DNA of 13,300 nt from Oribacterium sp. (GTDB lineage: Bacteria; Bacillota_A; Clostridia; Lachnospirales; Lachnospiraceae): the NCBI GenBank assembly GCA_017940955.1, contig JAGAXP010000284.1, positions 1 to 13,300 of the forward strand. Reading direction: 5' to 3'. Shown here piece by piece: positions 12,211-13,300 of the stretch. The notes beneath the pieces are model-generated. The model saw nothing but the letters and a program-made list of their open reading frames with translations, did no database searches and was not told the DNA's origin. Numbering within the stretch: the stretch's first letter is position 1; every line of letters starts with the position of its first letter. The position numbers were made by a program, and so were the translations under genes.

Positions 12211-13188
12211 ATGGCTCTACGCGATCTGGAGTTGGAAGTGAGTTATGAAACTGATGAAAGTAAAGATCAGCTTCTTGATAAATTTTATATTCCTGTTTTA
12301 GAGTGTGCTAATCGCTATTATAGGATTGCGGGATTTTTTAGCTCATCAAGTTTAATAGTAGCGGCTAGAGGCATTGAGGGCCTAATCAATAATGGGGGAA
12401 AAATGTATTTGCTAGTATCACCTGAGTTATCAGATGAAGACTACCAGACAATTATTGAACACGATCAGATTTCTGAAAACAATAAGATGTTTTCAGATCT
12501 CGATTTTGATTCTATGCCCCATGAGAATCTTCAGGCATTGGCATGGCTTTTAGATGAAGGTCGTTTAGAAATCAAAATTGTTGTTGGTCTCAAGTCTAAA
12601 AATAGCTTGTTTCATCAGAAGGTAGGTATCGTCTTTGATGATTCGGGAGATATTTTGTCATTTTCTGGGTCAATAAATGAAACTGCACAGGCTTGGATTA
12701 ACAATATAGAAGAGTTTAAGGTTTTTAGATCTTGGGAAACCGGACAATTAGAGTACTTACAGTCAGATCTGAAAAAATTTCTTTCGTATTGGAAGAATGA
12801 GAGAGAGGGTGTAGCAAAGGTTTATGACGTGCCCGATGCGATAAAGGAAAAAATAGTGAAGATTAAGCCGCGTGATATTGAAGATATTCAAATTATGCGG
12901 AAATACAGAAAAACAACAAAGACGAAAGAAAACCTTCTGTCATTATATCCGCACCAGCAAAAGGCGGTAGATAAGTGGCTTCAAAATGGATACGCGCTAC
13001 TAATGGAAATGGCAACAGGTACAGGGAAAACACGAACAGCTATTGGATGTATGACAGAGTTGCTAAAGCAGGGGAATAAGCTATGCATTATTATAGCTAC
13101 ACCGCAGCTGACGTTAACACAACAGTGGCAAAGCGATATCGATGATCTCAGAATATATGTTAATAACTTAAACTTCCCACATAAATAG
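12211..13188 (+). CDS. Truncated phospholipase-D-like / superfamily 2 helicase
   Basis: The start is ATG 12211 with GAGGAGGA just upstream, 1 base after the previous stop. The 325-residue product has an N-terminal phospholipase-D-like nuclease domain: a strand and helix at about 30-60, the HxK motif in FHQKVGIVFDD (H135, K137), and FSGSINE at about 151-157. The helicase part then begins: a Q-motif-like LYPHQQKAVDKW at about 245-256, Walker A ATGTGKT (268-274) and motif Ia ATPQLTLTQQW at about 296-306. The frame ends 19 residues later in unrelated-looking sequence (NNLNFPHK). The DEAD/DEAH motif and the whole second RecA lobe are missing, although full members are usually much longer. The gene has probably been interrupted. 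The nuclease half may persist, but helicase function should be lost. Confidence 0.85.
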   Translation: MALRDLELEVSYETDESKDQLLDKFYIPVLECANRYYRIAGFFSSSSLIVAARGIEGLINNGGKMYLLVSPELSDEDYQTIIEHDQISENNKMFSDLDFDSMPHENLQALAWLLDEGRLEIKIVVGLKSKNSLFHQKVGIVFDDSGDILSFSGSINETAQAWINNIEEFKVFRSWETGQLEYLQSDLKKFLSYWKNEREGVAKVYDVPDAIKEKIVKIKPRDIEDIQIMRKYRKTTKTKENLLSLYPHQQKAVDKWLQNGYALLMEMATGTGKTRTAIGCMTELLKQGNKLCIIIATPQLTLTQQWQSDIDDLRIYVNNLNFPHK

Positions 13189-13192
13189 TGGG
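13176..13192 (-). repeat. CCCAC/GTGGG hairpin at the helicase truncation
   Basis: CCCAC (13176-13180) and GTGGG (13188-13192) pair around a 7-base loop. The stop codon of the truncated helicase falls inside it. On the minus strand it lies downstream of the frame ending at 13237. It could be a terminator or a subterminal hairpin of the IS200/IS605 kind; the family is not established. Confidence 0.4.
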
Positions 13193-13236
13193 CATCGTAC
13201 CTTGAAAACTCTATATTCTAGACTATAAAAATACAA

Positions 13237-13300
13237 TTACGCCACTTTGTAATCACTTGTTAGAGCATCCTGCATATATTCAGGCAATCTGAAAAAGAAA
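13237..13300 (-). CDS. C-terminal end of a leftward gene, probably element-encoded (partial)
   Basis: From the right edge, the minus strand reads 20 codons without a stop (FFFRLPEYMQDALTSDYKVA) and then TAA at 13237-13239. The stretch looks like a real C terminus. It is too short to assign a family. Its position directly behind the truncated helicase makes a transposase or other mobile-element gene the best guess. Confidence 0.4.
   Translation of the reverse strand, partial: FFFRLPEYMQDALTSDYKVA

Larger units (their letters stand above)
13160..13300. mobile_element. Probable end of an insertion element interrupting the helicase gene
   Basis: The helicase reading frame breaks off near here. 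Next come a short hairpin (CCCAC/GTGGG, 13176-13192), about 45 bases of A+T-rich non-coding sequence, and the end of a leftward frame. This is the expected layout of an insertion-element end with its gene reading toward the border. The exact boundary is not resolved, because no terminal inverted repeat or target duplication can be paired within the window. A group II intron is less likely, since no intron 5' end motif was seen. Confidence 0.4.

Overview
The window looks like part of an integrative, conjugative-type mobile element from a Gram-positive gut Clostridia host, most likely Lachnospiraceae. The evidence is a Tn916-type tyrosine integrase, strong AGGAGG ribosome binding sites, consensus sigma-A promoters, and a ParA/ParB/SymE-like/sigma-like module of the kind common in Firmicutes integrative elements. 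No tRNA, rRNA or CRISPR array was seen. The host and element assignments are inferences from recognised families; no database was searched.

Layout. (1) 1-2459: a decayed reading frame at the left edge, two tandem small excisionase-like proteins, a perfect consensus promoter, a short ribbon-helix-helix gene with a TTG start (1011-1181), and the integrase (1227-2459). (2) 2460-2995: a gene-free stretch with direct repeats, eight copies of a G(A/T)CGGATT-like box (three spaced exactly 21 bp apart), and a strong hairpin with a T tract. (3) 2996-5767: a tightly packed rightward operon of two more excisionase-like proteins, ParA, ParB, a SymE-like protein and an unrecognised 89-residue protein, closed by a bidirectional terminator. 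The parB gene carries a perfect 12-bp inverted repeat whose arms resemble loxP arms. (4) 5843-6527, leftward: a sigma-like regulator behind an overlapping 42-codon leader reading frame and a region dense in inverted repeats.

(5) 6771-10173: a cargo cassette with its own strong promoter. It holds a complete ABC-three-component (ABC-3C) set: a zinc-binding, HNH-like protein, a short middle component and a DUF2326-type SMC-like ATPase, followed by a small XRE regulator. These are overlapping genes of a family predicted to act in conflict with invading DNA. (6) 10166-13188: a more A+T-rich operon of a radical SAM enzyme, an unrecognised 237-residue protein and a phospholipase-D-like/superfamily 2 helicase, coupled by a 4-base overlap and a 1-base gap. 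I do not recognise this trio as a named system, and it is the best candidate here for something undescribed. Its helicase stops just after motif Ia, next to a hairpin and the end of a leftward reading frame, which suggests a further insertion at the right edge.

Taken together, regions 1-4 look like the maintenance, excision and regulation part of the element, and regions 5-6 like two defence-type cargo modules loaded next to it.
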